From: Undaria pinnatifida
Taxonomy: Eukaryota > Sar > Phaeophyceae > Laminariales > Alariaceae
Reading direction: 5' to 3'
Length of the DNA stretch: 64,000 nt
Assembly (NCBI GenBank): GCA_012845835.1
Contig: JABAKD010000021.1
Span: forward strand, 4,056,206 to 4,120,205
Position numbers and translations under genes: made by a program. Each line of letters begins with the position of its first letter. The first letter of the stretch is position 1. Under the pieces are notes generated by a model, which worked only from the letters and a program-made list of their open reading frames with translations, did no database searches and had not been told where the DNA came from. Shown one piece after another: positions 44,013 to 56,400 of the stretch.

Positions 44013-47000
44013 CCAACAACACCAACAACAACAAAAAACGCCCCATCAACCATTTAATCACCTGCAGCGGGGATAGGGGATGGCAAAAGTCCATCGTGAA
44101 CTCGTTGGTGTGGGTCCTGCCGAACTGCAGCGTGATCTGCTCGGTCGCGTCTCCCTGCACCACCAGCTGGAAGTTCTTCACCGACGCTTGCGTCACCCGC
44201 CCGTGGAAGTTCAGAACGAAAGCTTGCACCTGTTGTGTGCCAGGTGCAGGACACGAAACGCAGGAAGGAACAAGGAGAAGGAACAAGGACGGCAAGAAAT
44301 AAAAAACAGACCATCAACCCATTTACAACTCGAAACTCGTTTTTTGAGTCTTTTCAGAACCTACACTTTTCAGACTCATGTATTTTTTTCACATTTTGCA
44401 GGAGAGCGCTAAGAGTAAAGCAAGAAATAAATCTCACCCACACATTCTTTTTTCGCAGCTAGACAGGGGAGGGGGTGGGGGTTACCAAAACCAAGACAAA
44501 AAAAAAAAAATGAAAAATAACACGTCATTTTCTCGATTCGCACAGAAACCACAACGCTCCGATTAAGGGGTTGTTTGTTGCCACTCCAGAGATAATGCTT
44601 GCAGCCTTTCTTGTCGCCATGGTGGGGACTAACAAACAAAAAAGGACGACGATGGTTGTCATCAGCCGCGGCTCTGCTCCACCTACCTACCTTGGTGCTT
44701 CATGCGAGGTACCGGTTTACGAGGCACGGCACGTCAAAAAAACAAACACGAGAAACAAGACGAAAGACTAAATAAAACACGCACACCACACACCACACGC
44801 AGGGCACAAGGCAATATCGCAACAAAAGCACGAAAACGGTAATTGGCAGCCGCTGCGCTTACCTCCGCCGCCCTCGGCGTCCCACCTTGCATGGCGGGTT
44901 GCCATTAAATATCGCTACCCATCAAAAACAGCGATGGTTGGGTATATAAAAAAAAAAACACCAATGGTTGTAGTAGCGAAAGAAACGCTGGCAGCCGCTG
45001 CTCTCCGCAACACCCACCTTCGCGTTCCATCTTGGATTCCGGTTAACAAGACACGGCTCTTCTTGGGAGTCCAAGCTCCCTCTGAGCATGCGGTGCAACA
45101 AAGAGGTGTCCACTTCCACCTGAGAGTTGTTCCCGTGCATGTTGCCCAGCACCACCCTCATCTTGCGAGGTCCGTCGTACCTGTACCCCGTTGTTTCGTT
45201 TAGACAACCAGACGACAGCGCGCGGGGGGGGGGGGGGAGGGGGGGGGAAGAGGAGGGGTGACGGGGGGGAATAATAGGAGACAAGGCAGAAACCAGAGAC
45301 AACACAAGCAGTTGTTGTTCACCTTTCGCTGCTGCTGCTGTTGCTGCATTACGTTTGTTCTTATATTTTCCACTGTGTTGACCTTATTTTTGGCTCATGC
45401 ACTTCCTTTCCCTTTTCCTAGTGTTTCTGCAATCATACCTGCCGTGAGGGTCCATCTTGTCCGCAGAGTAGTGCACCGCCGCGACCTCCCGTTCTCGGAC
45501 AACGCCTCTGTCGTCTGGAGCTCCCGATACCGTGGGACTGAACACCTGCAAGAGAAACAAAAGACGAGCCGAAAACAAAAAGAGTTGAAACAAAACATAC
45601 ACCAGGGTATAGGGATATACATGACACACAATTATCTTGTACAATACAACACCACACAGACTACAGTGCACTGAAATGAAACCCAAGCAACTAAACCAAA
45701 ACGTCACACCCGTTTCCTCCTTCATGTCCCAACAGGGCCGCCTGAATAAACAATACCTGGCACAAAACAAAAAACGGAACAAAACTCGATGAACACAAAA
45801 CAAGAACGCCTTCCAACAAAAACACACCTGGAACTCTTCTGAGGTCCTAGTGGTAGCCTTCAGCCGCCCCACCACGTGGCTCTCCTCGCTCCCATCCTCT
45901 CCGTCGTCCATGCTTATCACGAACTGAGACGCTGAGGCACCTCCCTTCTTTCTCGCCGTCATCAGGTAGCGGTCTGGGAAGTCGCCTGCAATGGAAGGCG
46001 AGCAGACAAAGGGGGGAAGGGTTGGGGGGGGGGGGGGGTGCATTGGTATTTTGTGCTCGTTGGCAACACCAACAGCAACAAACACGCCGACAAAGAAAAC
46101 AAGGAACGACGACAACACAAAATAGTCACCACCTCGCCTACCCTGATTCCAAGCGAAACCAAACCAAACCAAACCAAACCAAACCAAACCAAATCAAACC
46201 AAACCAAACCAAACCAAACCCAACCGAACCCAACCGAACCCAACCGAACCCAACCGAACCGAACCCAACCGAACCCAACCGAACCCAACCGAACCCGAAC
46301 GAACCCAACCGAACCCAACCGAACCCAACCGAACCCAACCGAACCCAACCGAACCCAACCGAACCGACCCGAACCGACCCGAACCGACCCGAACCGAACC
46401 GAACCGAACCGAACCGAACCGAACCGAACCGAACCGAACCGAACCGAACCGAACCGAACCGAACCAAACCAAACCAAAGCCAAACCAAGCAAAGCCAAAC
46501 CAAGCAAAGCCAAGCCAAGCCAAGCCAAGCCAGACCAGACCCAGACCAGACCAGACCAGACCAGACCAAACCAGGCCAAACCAGACCAAAATCAAAACCA
46601 GACCAAGACCAAAACCAAAACCAAACCAAAACCCATTCAGTATGTGTCTCTCGCCTCTTCCGCGGTAAGGCCCAGCTGGTTACAGAACACGAACTCTCAA
46701 GGCAGCAAGGTGAGTCCAAACTAGCCCGGGGGAAGTACACGGGCGTAGATCCGCCTCGCTGTCGTGACAAATCTATTCAACAGTTCCATGCGTTACTAAT
46801 AGTCCTAAAACAAATGTACTCGAAAGCATGTCATATTAACCGGTAGCTCGACACTTGGGAAGAGGTCAACCGCAACATCACCACAAAACGTTTGGCCCAA
46901 GGAAAAAATATGCGACTACTACCGCTTCATGATTCCCACCCAAACCCCACCCACACCGACTCAAACGACACAAAAAAAAAAGAAACAGCACACCCACACC

Positions 47001-50000
47001 GTTCCTCACCCTTCCCCTCCATATAGAGCTTGTAGACCTCATTGCCTCCGATGAACTTGCTCAGACCGCGAACCTATACAAGAACAAAAAAGGCGGGGAT
47101 TGACATCAAAAGGAGGGAGGCGGCCAAGGCGGGATTGTCACCAATGGAGAGCGGCCTATTAACCCCTTTAGAGCCCCAAAACCCCTCCCAATACTACACC
47201 CAAGTGATTTTGACCCCGAAACGGGTTTGCAGTTGGGAAGGCGTTAAGACTAGTGACCTTGAAGCCGCCAACTCAGACGCGTCGTGCGATAGAGGTATTA
47301 AGGCATACCGTTTTTTGGCAATACAAACGTTTTATCTTTATTGTGGACGCCCATAACGCCTGTACAACCGGAAACCCGTATTTGGGGACCACTTACTTGG
47401 AATTAGCATGGGTAAAAAACGTTTTCTGAACGACGGGGCTCCTTAACGCCTTTTAACCTGGAAACCCGTATTTGGGGACCAACTACTTGGAATTAGCATA
47501 GGTAAAAAATGCTTTCTGAACGACGAGGCTCCTCAACGTCTTTTCACCTGGAAACCCGTATTTGGGGACCAATTACTTGGAATTAGTACTGCAAAAAAAA
47601 ACGTTTTTGAATGATGGGGCTCATGAACCTCTAAAAAAAAATCGTTCGGAATGTCATATTTGTTTTTTTGCAATATTTTCTTGTCTTCGCGTAGAAAAAA
47701 AAAGGATCAAACTTCGAAACTCCAATACAGTCGACCCCGCTTCAAAGACACACCGCGTTTTTTTGGGGGGGAGTGTCTTTAACGCGGGGAAGTGTCTTTA
47801 GGATTCCGGGGCCACTTACTCACCGTCCCCGGGGCCAATGGAGGTGTAACATATGTCAAAACACGCGCATTTGAAGCAGGAATGCGACCACGAAACTGTG
47901 TTGCTTAAAAACTACAACACGTGATTTGAAAGGCCGCAACACTACTGCTGTAGTACACTCCAATACTTTACACATTTTGAATTTCCCTCCACCACCGAAA
48001 CGCGGGAAGGGGTGCAGCACGACCTATTGTAATGTGTACGGCAGTGCGCTGTTGTTGATGCAGGCTCTTGCTGTAATGTGTACGGCAGTGCGCTGGTGTT
48101 GTTGCAGGCTTTTCTTATTGTCAAGGCGTTATCCTCACGGTGAACACCATGCCCGAGATATCGCGAACACACCTGAGACACATCAGTTCGTTGGAACTAG
48201 CTCTGATACGATACACGCAAGTTACCTGCCACAAAGGGACCAAACAAACCCAGTCGACCCCTTAGAAGGACACTAGGAAACGGTCGGTAGCGCAAACCAC
48301 AACATACAAAAAAATCGGGCAAATACACCGAAAAGAGGACACCGTTCTTCCCTAAAGGTCAACACGAGGCAAAAACACAAAACAAAAATACCAAAATTTA
48401 ACTCCACGAGAAAGGCAAAAATCCCTAACTTTGACTGCCTGACACGAGTTGAGACTTTGACTGGCACGTGGGTTCGCCACATGGCTTCAAGCCGGCAGCT
48501 GACGACCCGCCAGCAGATGGGAGGAATCTCTCCATACCCACACGCGGTAGTGCGGGCTGCAGCAGACCGCTGTCGATGTTATACAGCAGTGTGCTGCCCC
48601 AGCAAAAAAAAATTGGGGGGGTGCCGCAAAGTGGAAAAGGTACCCCCCCCTTATTATTGTACATCTGCGGGGCACCATGTTCTGGGAAAAAAATGTGTCT
48701 TTAGAGCGGGGAGTTTCCTTTTGAAGAGTGTCTTTAAAGCGGGGACGACTGTACCACCAAATACTACAGCAATATTCTTACATCGTGTCCCATCCCCTTC
48801 GAGAGCCCTAAAACCCCTTCCTAAACTAATTCGAAGCATCTTTCGGCGGAAACGGTTTCCAGCTGTAAACGGGTCGAGTAATTCTAACTGACCAGCTGGT
48901 TCTTCTCTCGCCCAAATGAAGCACTTCACTGCGGCCTGCAAAATTCTTCTTCGAAGTAATTTAATCCAATTTTTTTTACTAAATATTGCAAAATGTGTGT
49001 ACCAGGTATTTAACAGCAGCCTCCTCCCAGGTGGTAAAATGGCAAAAAAAAGGCAACTACATGTTATAAACAGCACTGAACAAGGCGTGCCTGTTTCTTC
49101 ATGGTATATATAAACCCTTATGCCATCAACAGATCACGATCATTTAGATCATATAGATCATGCAGATCATCTGCATACATTATGTCCTATACCTGCCGTT
49201 GGGGATTGTTCTGCAGGATCTTCAGACAAGAGAGTGCACACACAACCCTGGAACCGTTTGCTTGATCGCGCACATCGCAAGGCCTCCACTCGGCAACACG
49301 AACCAAACCACACAGATCTTCCCTGAAATATCTACTAGGCCATCAAGAAATGGGGATAGATAGGCGAGCTGTCGCACAAGCCCTTTGCTACAGCAAAAAA
49401 ATACTGCTGAACCCCTTCCTGGGTAGGACTTCAAAGAGAAAAATTTACCAAACGGGAAAATTACCAATAATCAACTGACGATTCCAGAATCGGCCACCGA
49501 AGCAGACGCCGGAACGCCGGGAAGAGGGGTGCGCTCAAGAGCCATCCCATGCTAGAGATACAGAATATTCTAGGAATTTTCTGAACAGAAGAAAAGAATT
49601 ATCTGAACAGAATAAAGATTCTAAGAATTTTCTGAACAGAAGAAGACTCTCAGGATTTTCTTGACAGAATAAAGATTCTAAGAGTTTCTGAACAGAAAGA
49701 GATTCTGAGGATTTTCTGAACAGAAGAAGATTCTAAGAATTGTCGGAACAGAAGAAGATTCTAGGATTTTTTTTACCTCCTAACATGAGGATATCAGCCA
49801 ACATCTCACCCGAAACATGACTTGGAAGGCATTCGCTCGCGCAACCCGACCAACATTTCCATGCGCTAGTTCTAAAACAAAGCATACTCGCAAAACTTCG
49901 TACCGACCGGTAGATCCACGCTTGATTGAGCTCAACCAACCAGAAGGTCAGAAACGTTTGGGCCCAACAAGTGCGAAACACTCAAACGTGGGATGACCCT

Positions 50001-50433
50001 CAAAACGTAAAAAGGTGGGAGCTATACGACCTCACGCACCGCATTCTCACAAAGTTGGGATTAATTTTACGGCTGCAGGCTTTTCCGCAGGCTCTTCCCA
50101 GGCGGTCGAAAACATCGCAAAATCTCTTAGTTTTTGGTCCATATAAACGGGCCTCAAAAAAGATTTCATACTATTAATACAATGATTCCAAGTAGCTCAC
50201 GTACCAAAAACGTGCAAAAAGTAGTTGCCCATCAAGCTCTTGACAAACAAAACAGAGAAAACTCACCAGCTCGTGCTTCTCCCGCCTGATGAAGCACTTC
50301 ACCGTGCCTCCCTTTCTGGGAACAGGCTGCGTCAAAAAACCCCGCATATCCACCCGCATAAAGCCTTCCAGGGCTTTCGGGTTGAACTCCAAGAAGTGCA
50401 TGCGCCGGGTTGTTCTTGGCGAACCAGGGGCAT
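43750..50433 (-). CDS. Tubby C-terminal domain exons
   Basis: In order: [19 protein letters not shown] and [15 protein letters not shown] (50433-50267); [17 protein letters not shown] (47073-47010); [20 protein letters not shown] and [18 protein letters not shown] (45985-45828); [15 protein letters not shown] (45545-45439); [14 protein letters not shown] (45180-45018); [34 protein letters not shown] (44229-44062); [12 protein letters not shown] and stop (43788-43750). This is the full tubby barrel with its C-terminal helix. In animal tubby the PI(4,5)P2-binding site includes the K and R of a GKLR motif; here it reads GRLK, a conservative swap. The C-terminus is a few residues shorter than usual. 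The first exon could start at 50433 or near 50420. Confidence 0.92.
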
Positions 50434-53400
50434 CTTTCCAAGCAAGACCAAGGCAACCAATGAGAGCACGAGAGAGAGAGAGAGAGAGAGAGGCGTACGC
50501 GGGGGGGTGGGGTGGGGGTTTGGGCGGAATGGGCGACGACAATGCATCAACAGTTTTTACTACGTTATACACCCTGTTGGTAGACTACTTCGAATATATG
50601 TATACATTGCGCCGCAAGAGTTCCCCCTCGGGGCACCGAAGAGGTTCCGCCGCATCCGGGGAGGATAAGACCCCATCCCCGGATCTAGTTAATAAACTAT
50701 CAATACTATAACTTCAATAATATCAATAATACTTTGAAGAGAAGGCGCGTCCACTGGCGTAGTGGCAAATTCTCCGTGTAAATTTCGGGTAAAACAAAAA
50801 AGGGAGCGGGGGGGGGGCATTACACTACGTGCGAAGAATAGTTTTTGGAACAAGAAGCTTTATAACAGGAAGTGAGTGTACTGCTGTACAAAAATTGGTG
50901 AACTCACAGCTGACGTTGCTTGGAATAATTTGCACAAAGGTATATTATACAAGGGCTCCGCTCCGCGGGTGGCTGACGCCCCCCGCTACGCTCGCACAAG
51001 GAAGATTACAACTGAATGTGAAGGCGGCCGAAAGACGTATGGGTGCATCTAGCTATGTTATAATGCCGAGAGCTGCTTTTTATGCAGAGCTGATTGCCCT
51101 GTGCTGTGTTGTGTGTGCTTGTTGGCGATGTCACGCTCTGATCGCCAGCATGGGTGAATTTTCGAAGAAAAAAAGGAGGGTCGAGAGAGGACAATCAAAT
51201 AAATGAAGAATGCGCAAAAAAGACGAGTACACACGTAGATACACCGGTCGGTACCGGGTATTGCATGATACCTGGTACTGCTGTATGTCCGAAAGAAAGC
51301 ACAGCGCAGCACGGCACAGCACCGCAGCTTAAGGCACAGCACCGTACGGCACTGGATGGCGCTGCGCTATGCTGCGCTGCTGAGCTATAGCTGGGCTGAG
51401 CTGAGCTGCGAGAGCATTTTATGGTGATTCAACATTTAGTACCTGGTACGTACAGCAGTAGCACCGGTGGTATGACACTTGGAATTATACTTGGCATGTA
51501 GGAAACGTAGAGCAAAAAACACGCAGCACGTCACAGCATAGCACAGCACCGCACAGCAGTACCGCACCGCACGGCATGGCAATGGCAGGGCACGGCAGGG
51601 CACGGCAGGGCACGGCAGGGCACGGCCCCGCGCGGCACTGCACGGCGCTGCGCTGCTGAGCTCGCGCTACGGGACATTCTGCCGAATGTAGCCGAGTTAA
51701 TGATGATGCGCCACGCTAAACCAAGATGGGACCTCTGGTATGACATGAACTCACCACGGCACGGCACGGCACAGCACGGCACAATACGGCACAACACCGC
51801 ACAGCATACGCACAGCACGGCACAGCACCGCATAACACGCACAGCATCGCAGTGCCGCACCGCGCGCCAGGGCACGCCAGGGCATGCCGGGGAACTGCAC
51901 TGCACGGCGCTGCGCTACTGAGCTACCGCTATGCTGCTGAGCTGGCGCTGCTGTGCGCCTCTGGGCGGAGCTGCGGTGATGATGTGATGACGTGATGATG
52001 ATGTGATGAGCCAACCTCAGATCATGAGGATGGGACCTCTTCTGGTATGATGAAAGCTTCACGCAACCACAACAAAAACGCGAAGGAAGAAATCGAAGAA
52101 AACCTGGACCGTTCCGTGAGTAACGAGAGGAGGCGGTGTCCAGGTAGTACTGTATGTGGTATTCCCACAAAACAGGATTTTTAAACTTCGGGGAATGAAA
52201 AAAAAAAACTTGCCAAAAAAAAAGACCGTTCGACTTGAATCTTGAAAAAAATAAGTAATACGTAGCGGTGAGAAGCGCTGTTTCACGCATCCGAGCCCGC
52301 TCAGCCGTCCCGAGAAGATATGTCTCAAAGTTAGTGTGGAAAGCGAAAAAAATGTAGGGCTCTGACGGCCTCTCAGGAGATCGATATTTTGTAAGCAGTT
52401 GTATACTGGTATGTATTAACGCATTGGCGGTAGGATTTTTGTTCTCTGACCTCCCTCTCCGCCCCTGTGCGACACTCGCATGCCGAAATTCTTCTCTCCC
52501 TTCTCCCCTCCTTTTTGCTGAACGAAAAATACCGTGGCACCGAACAAACAACCGCATAGCGGTAGCAGCCGCGGCAGCAGCATCACAGCGAGAGTAAGAG
52601 AGGGACAGGCAGAGGGAGAGATCGAGAGAGGGAGGGAGGAAGCGAGGGAACGAGGGAGGGAGGGAGAGAGGGTGAGAGAGACGGAACGAGCAGAGGAGAG
52701 ACAAGAAATAAAGTACGGAGTTGCGAAGGGACAAGGGCCGTCGGACGCTTGGTTCTTTGGTGTTAATACCAAGTAGTTATTACCGGCCACTCTGCCGCAT
52801 CATCACACACAACGCAATCGTCTCCGCCCCGCGTGCTCACATACTCCGGTGGGCCGGCTGACGAGCTTTCCTCCCCCGTCCACACACGCATATATATCGT
52901 GTCATGCCAGATACACTATATAAACTAGCATATCACCGCAGTATATACACGCCTACTGTAAGCGAAACCCTTCGATAAATCATCAAGAAAAATAAATATA
53001 ACCGCATTTGTGAAAGAACATGCTGGAAGTGTCTATGAGGAGTGGGACCGGTGCTCCGTCTCGAAAGAGACGCGTGGTCAATGGTAAATGACCAAGGCAA
53101 GCAACAAACAAGTACGCCTTCCACCTCCCCCTCCTCGCCCCCCCCACTCCTGTTCATTACACCCCTTCTCCCTGTTCAGACACGCCAACTCTATAAAAGA
53201 AAACCCTTTGATACACTATTTTACGAAATTATTCGAACAGCGTCAGCTGTGAGTTCGACGAATTTAGGGTCGATGCTCATCTTTGCAAAGCTGCGTACTC
53301 TACACCGGTCGCCCGTTTGCAGTAATTTTTTCATTGAGTCAAAACCTAATATAAGACATTGAATTACAATACTTAAAATACTTACCATGCACGACTATTA

Positions 53401-56400
53401 ATAAGTGTTCGAAAACAGCAGCAGGGTACCAGCCCGCTATAGTTGGCGAAGATATTTGGGGAAGACTTCTAACACATTTATCTCACCGCATTGTGGAAGA
53501 GTGGGTTGTAGCGTCCGACCGATTTTCCCCCCTCGTCCCCCCCCCCCGCGTCGTCATCGTCGTCGCCCGCCGAGCCCCCCGCGTGTCCGCTATAGAACCG
53601 CGAGAACGTGGATGTGCCCCCTCCCCCCATGGACTTTCGGTTCTGCCGCGGACGCCGACACACGAAAACCAACACCAACACCAGCAACAACAAAAACGGA
53701 AAAAAAAACAACAACCAAAAACGACTATTAATACGACGAAGAAAGAGGGAGCAATAAACACGACGCAAGGACAAGAACACACGCACACAAGGTCGGAAAA
53801 GGGGGGGCGAGGGGGAAACAGACAACCTTCCCGACCCTCGCGCCCCCAAACACTAAAGCATGCTGGTATTTTGTTCCCCCGCGCAATCCGTTTTAGTCGC
53901 CCCCCCCCCAATGCTTGGTGCACGCGATGTCTGCGTGGTCCGTGAAAACCCGACGTGCTCCGTCTCGGCATATTATGGGCCATATGATCACGGCTAGGCA
54001 TGAGCTGATTGCATACCTCCGTACCCCCCCCCCCCCCCCCATCACCGCCTCATTACCCCCTCCGCTAGTTCCTGTTACACATCCTGCGGAAGAGCCGCAC
54101 TGGCTCTTTTTTTCCTTCTGGAGGTGATGGCTTGAGGAACTCCATGTCGTCTAAGCAAAAGCTAATTATAATGCGTAAAACTGAAAGTGCAATCCGATCA
54201 ACAAATTGCGTGGCCCACGTATACAAACACACCATTTTCGCAAAACGAGAAATGACATTTTGCGAAACGAATTTGGGTTGTCAACCTCTTTGAAGCCCCA
54301 CAATCCCCTCCTATACCAACTTCAGTAAATTTATCCCCAAAAAGATGTTTCCAGTTGTGAAGGCGTTATAACCCCTTTAGGGACCCCTATACTAACTTCA
54401 AGTAAACTCGTCCCCAAAAAGGGTTTCCAGACGATGTAAAGGCGTTAAGGAGCCTCGCCGTTCAGAAAACATACTAGCCAAGAACTGCTACGTCTATTGA
54501 AGCATGTCTTACCCATGTTCCGACTATGGGCACGCCGTCGTCTTCCGAATCGTCGTCGTCATCCATGATGCCCACCATCTGGATGGAGCAACAGAAAAAA
54601 AGAGGGGGTGGCGAAGTGAGAAGAAGATGGAACATGTGTTCGAAAAAAATAAGACAAGTAAATAAGTACGAGACAAGCGGCAAAGAAAAGCAAAAGTCAG
54701 AAGATAAACATGTGTTCGAAAAAACTAGACCGGGAAGTAAATACACGGAAGGCACGGGTGTAGGGGGCGGGGGGGAGGGGGGGGGGGGGGGGCACTACTC
54801 CAGAATGTACTTTGGGGAGTAATGATATGATATTAGACTACACGTACTCGTATCCAAGTAAAACTACCACTACAACTAATAATACTCCTACTATTGCTAC
54901 TATTAATACTACTGCTGCTGCTGGTATTACCACAACAACATCAACAACAACAACACCAACAAACAACATGATCAACAACTAAATACAACGAAAATCAACA
55001 ACGAAAAAAACAAGTAATCGAAACAGTTGCTTGCACGAGAGGCACACAAATAAACAATATAATAAAATGGCAGCTTACCGCAGCACCATTGGTGGGGCTA
55101 TCCTCGTGATCGTCCCCGCCATAGCCTCGATCCTTCTTCCCTCCCCCGCTGATGAACTTGCCCATCAGAGACCCCCCCGCACCACCCTTCTTAGAAGCCT
55201 GTTCAACAAGAACAAAAAAAAAATGTATATAGAAGCAAAGCAGGAGAATATATATGAAATCCACGACAACTGACAAGAGGCAACAGTTACATGTGGTGTT
55301 ATGGGGTTTCCAATCTCCGTTGGGTTGGAAAAATAAGTAAAAAAATAGTGTTGGAAACGGAGAATCTCCCACCTCCAGCCAGGCCAATCAAATCAGCCCA
55401 TGAAAAAAAAAATAGGTCACCGTACAAGACTAGAAAACGGTGTGTTCTCTGGTCGGGCTGGGACCTGGTACCAGGTATATCGGCATATTACTAGTAGCAC
55501 ATACAATAGGGGCGTATGGTCTCGAGTACACCGAAAACAATAAAAAAGCAACAAAACGCAAAACGAACAACCAACCAGCCAGCCAATCAGCTAACCAGCC
55601 AACCAGCCAATCAGTCAACCAACCCAACCAACCAACCAACCAAACCAACCAACCAACCAACCAACCAACCAACCAACCAACCAACCAACCAACCTTACCG
55701 TGTGGGCCTCGAACGAACCATTGAATCATCCAATCAAAGCATTTAAAATCATCGAATCAACGGCCCTACCTTCTCCTTCTTCTTGTCTTCTTCCTCTTTT
55801 CTCCGGCGCTCCTCGTCCGCCTTCTTCAAGGCGATTAGTCGCCTCGCGTCCTCCTCCCTGTCTCTCCTCTCCTTCTCTCTCCTCTCCCTCTCCAACTTCT
55901 CGGCCCTCATCCTCTTCGCCACCAATCGCCCACGGGACCCCCTGCAATGGCGAACCGTCGTTCGTTCGTGGTAATCGCATAATGGTTAAATAACGGTTCG
56001 TGGCTGATGTTTTAGTGATTAGTGGCTCGTCATGAGTGGTTAACAACTCTCAACGGTTAAACTGAAATAAAGGGTTAAGGTATACAAACACGGCTTTTCA
56101 CGGGTCAGATCAACTCCTCGCGGGTCGGATCGGATCAGGCTGACCCGGCCCGACCCGAACCGTGATATTTGGAAAACCTCCTGACCCGATCCGACCCGAC
56201 CCGACCCGACCCGACCCGACTCTAGTCGATCCGCGATTATTTTACTACCGCCTGACCTGACCAACAGGTCGGACCATGACCCGCAGATAGCTCTGGTAAT
56301 AAACTCATGTGGGCCGGTCGGTGTTGCTTGTCCGGTTGCAAGGGCGATAATTAATTGTTTTCTCTTTAGTTTTTACCAGAACGTTTTGTCCCCCTCTCTT

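Noticed and set aside
45258-45674. Plus-strand open frames opposite tubby exons
   Set aside because: They are antisense shadows of well-supported exons with conserved domain motifs on the minus strand.
46022-46846. Open frames up to 274 codons on the plus strand and about 210 on the minus strand
   Set aside because: They lie in a pentamer array whose units contain no stop codons, inside an intron of the opposite-strand gene.
52416-52790. Minus-strand frame with Ser/Leu/Pro-rich sequence as the missing motor-tubby exon
   Set aside because: Composition follows a GAGAGAGGGAGG-type purine repeat on the plus strand; no splice sites in a suitable phase could be matched.
54027-54041. Poly-C run as an assembly gap
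   Set aside because: Many similar runs occur next to acceptors throughout the window, so it fits the general pattern.
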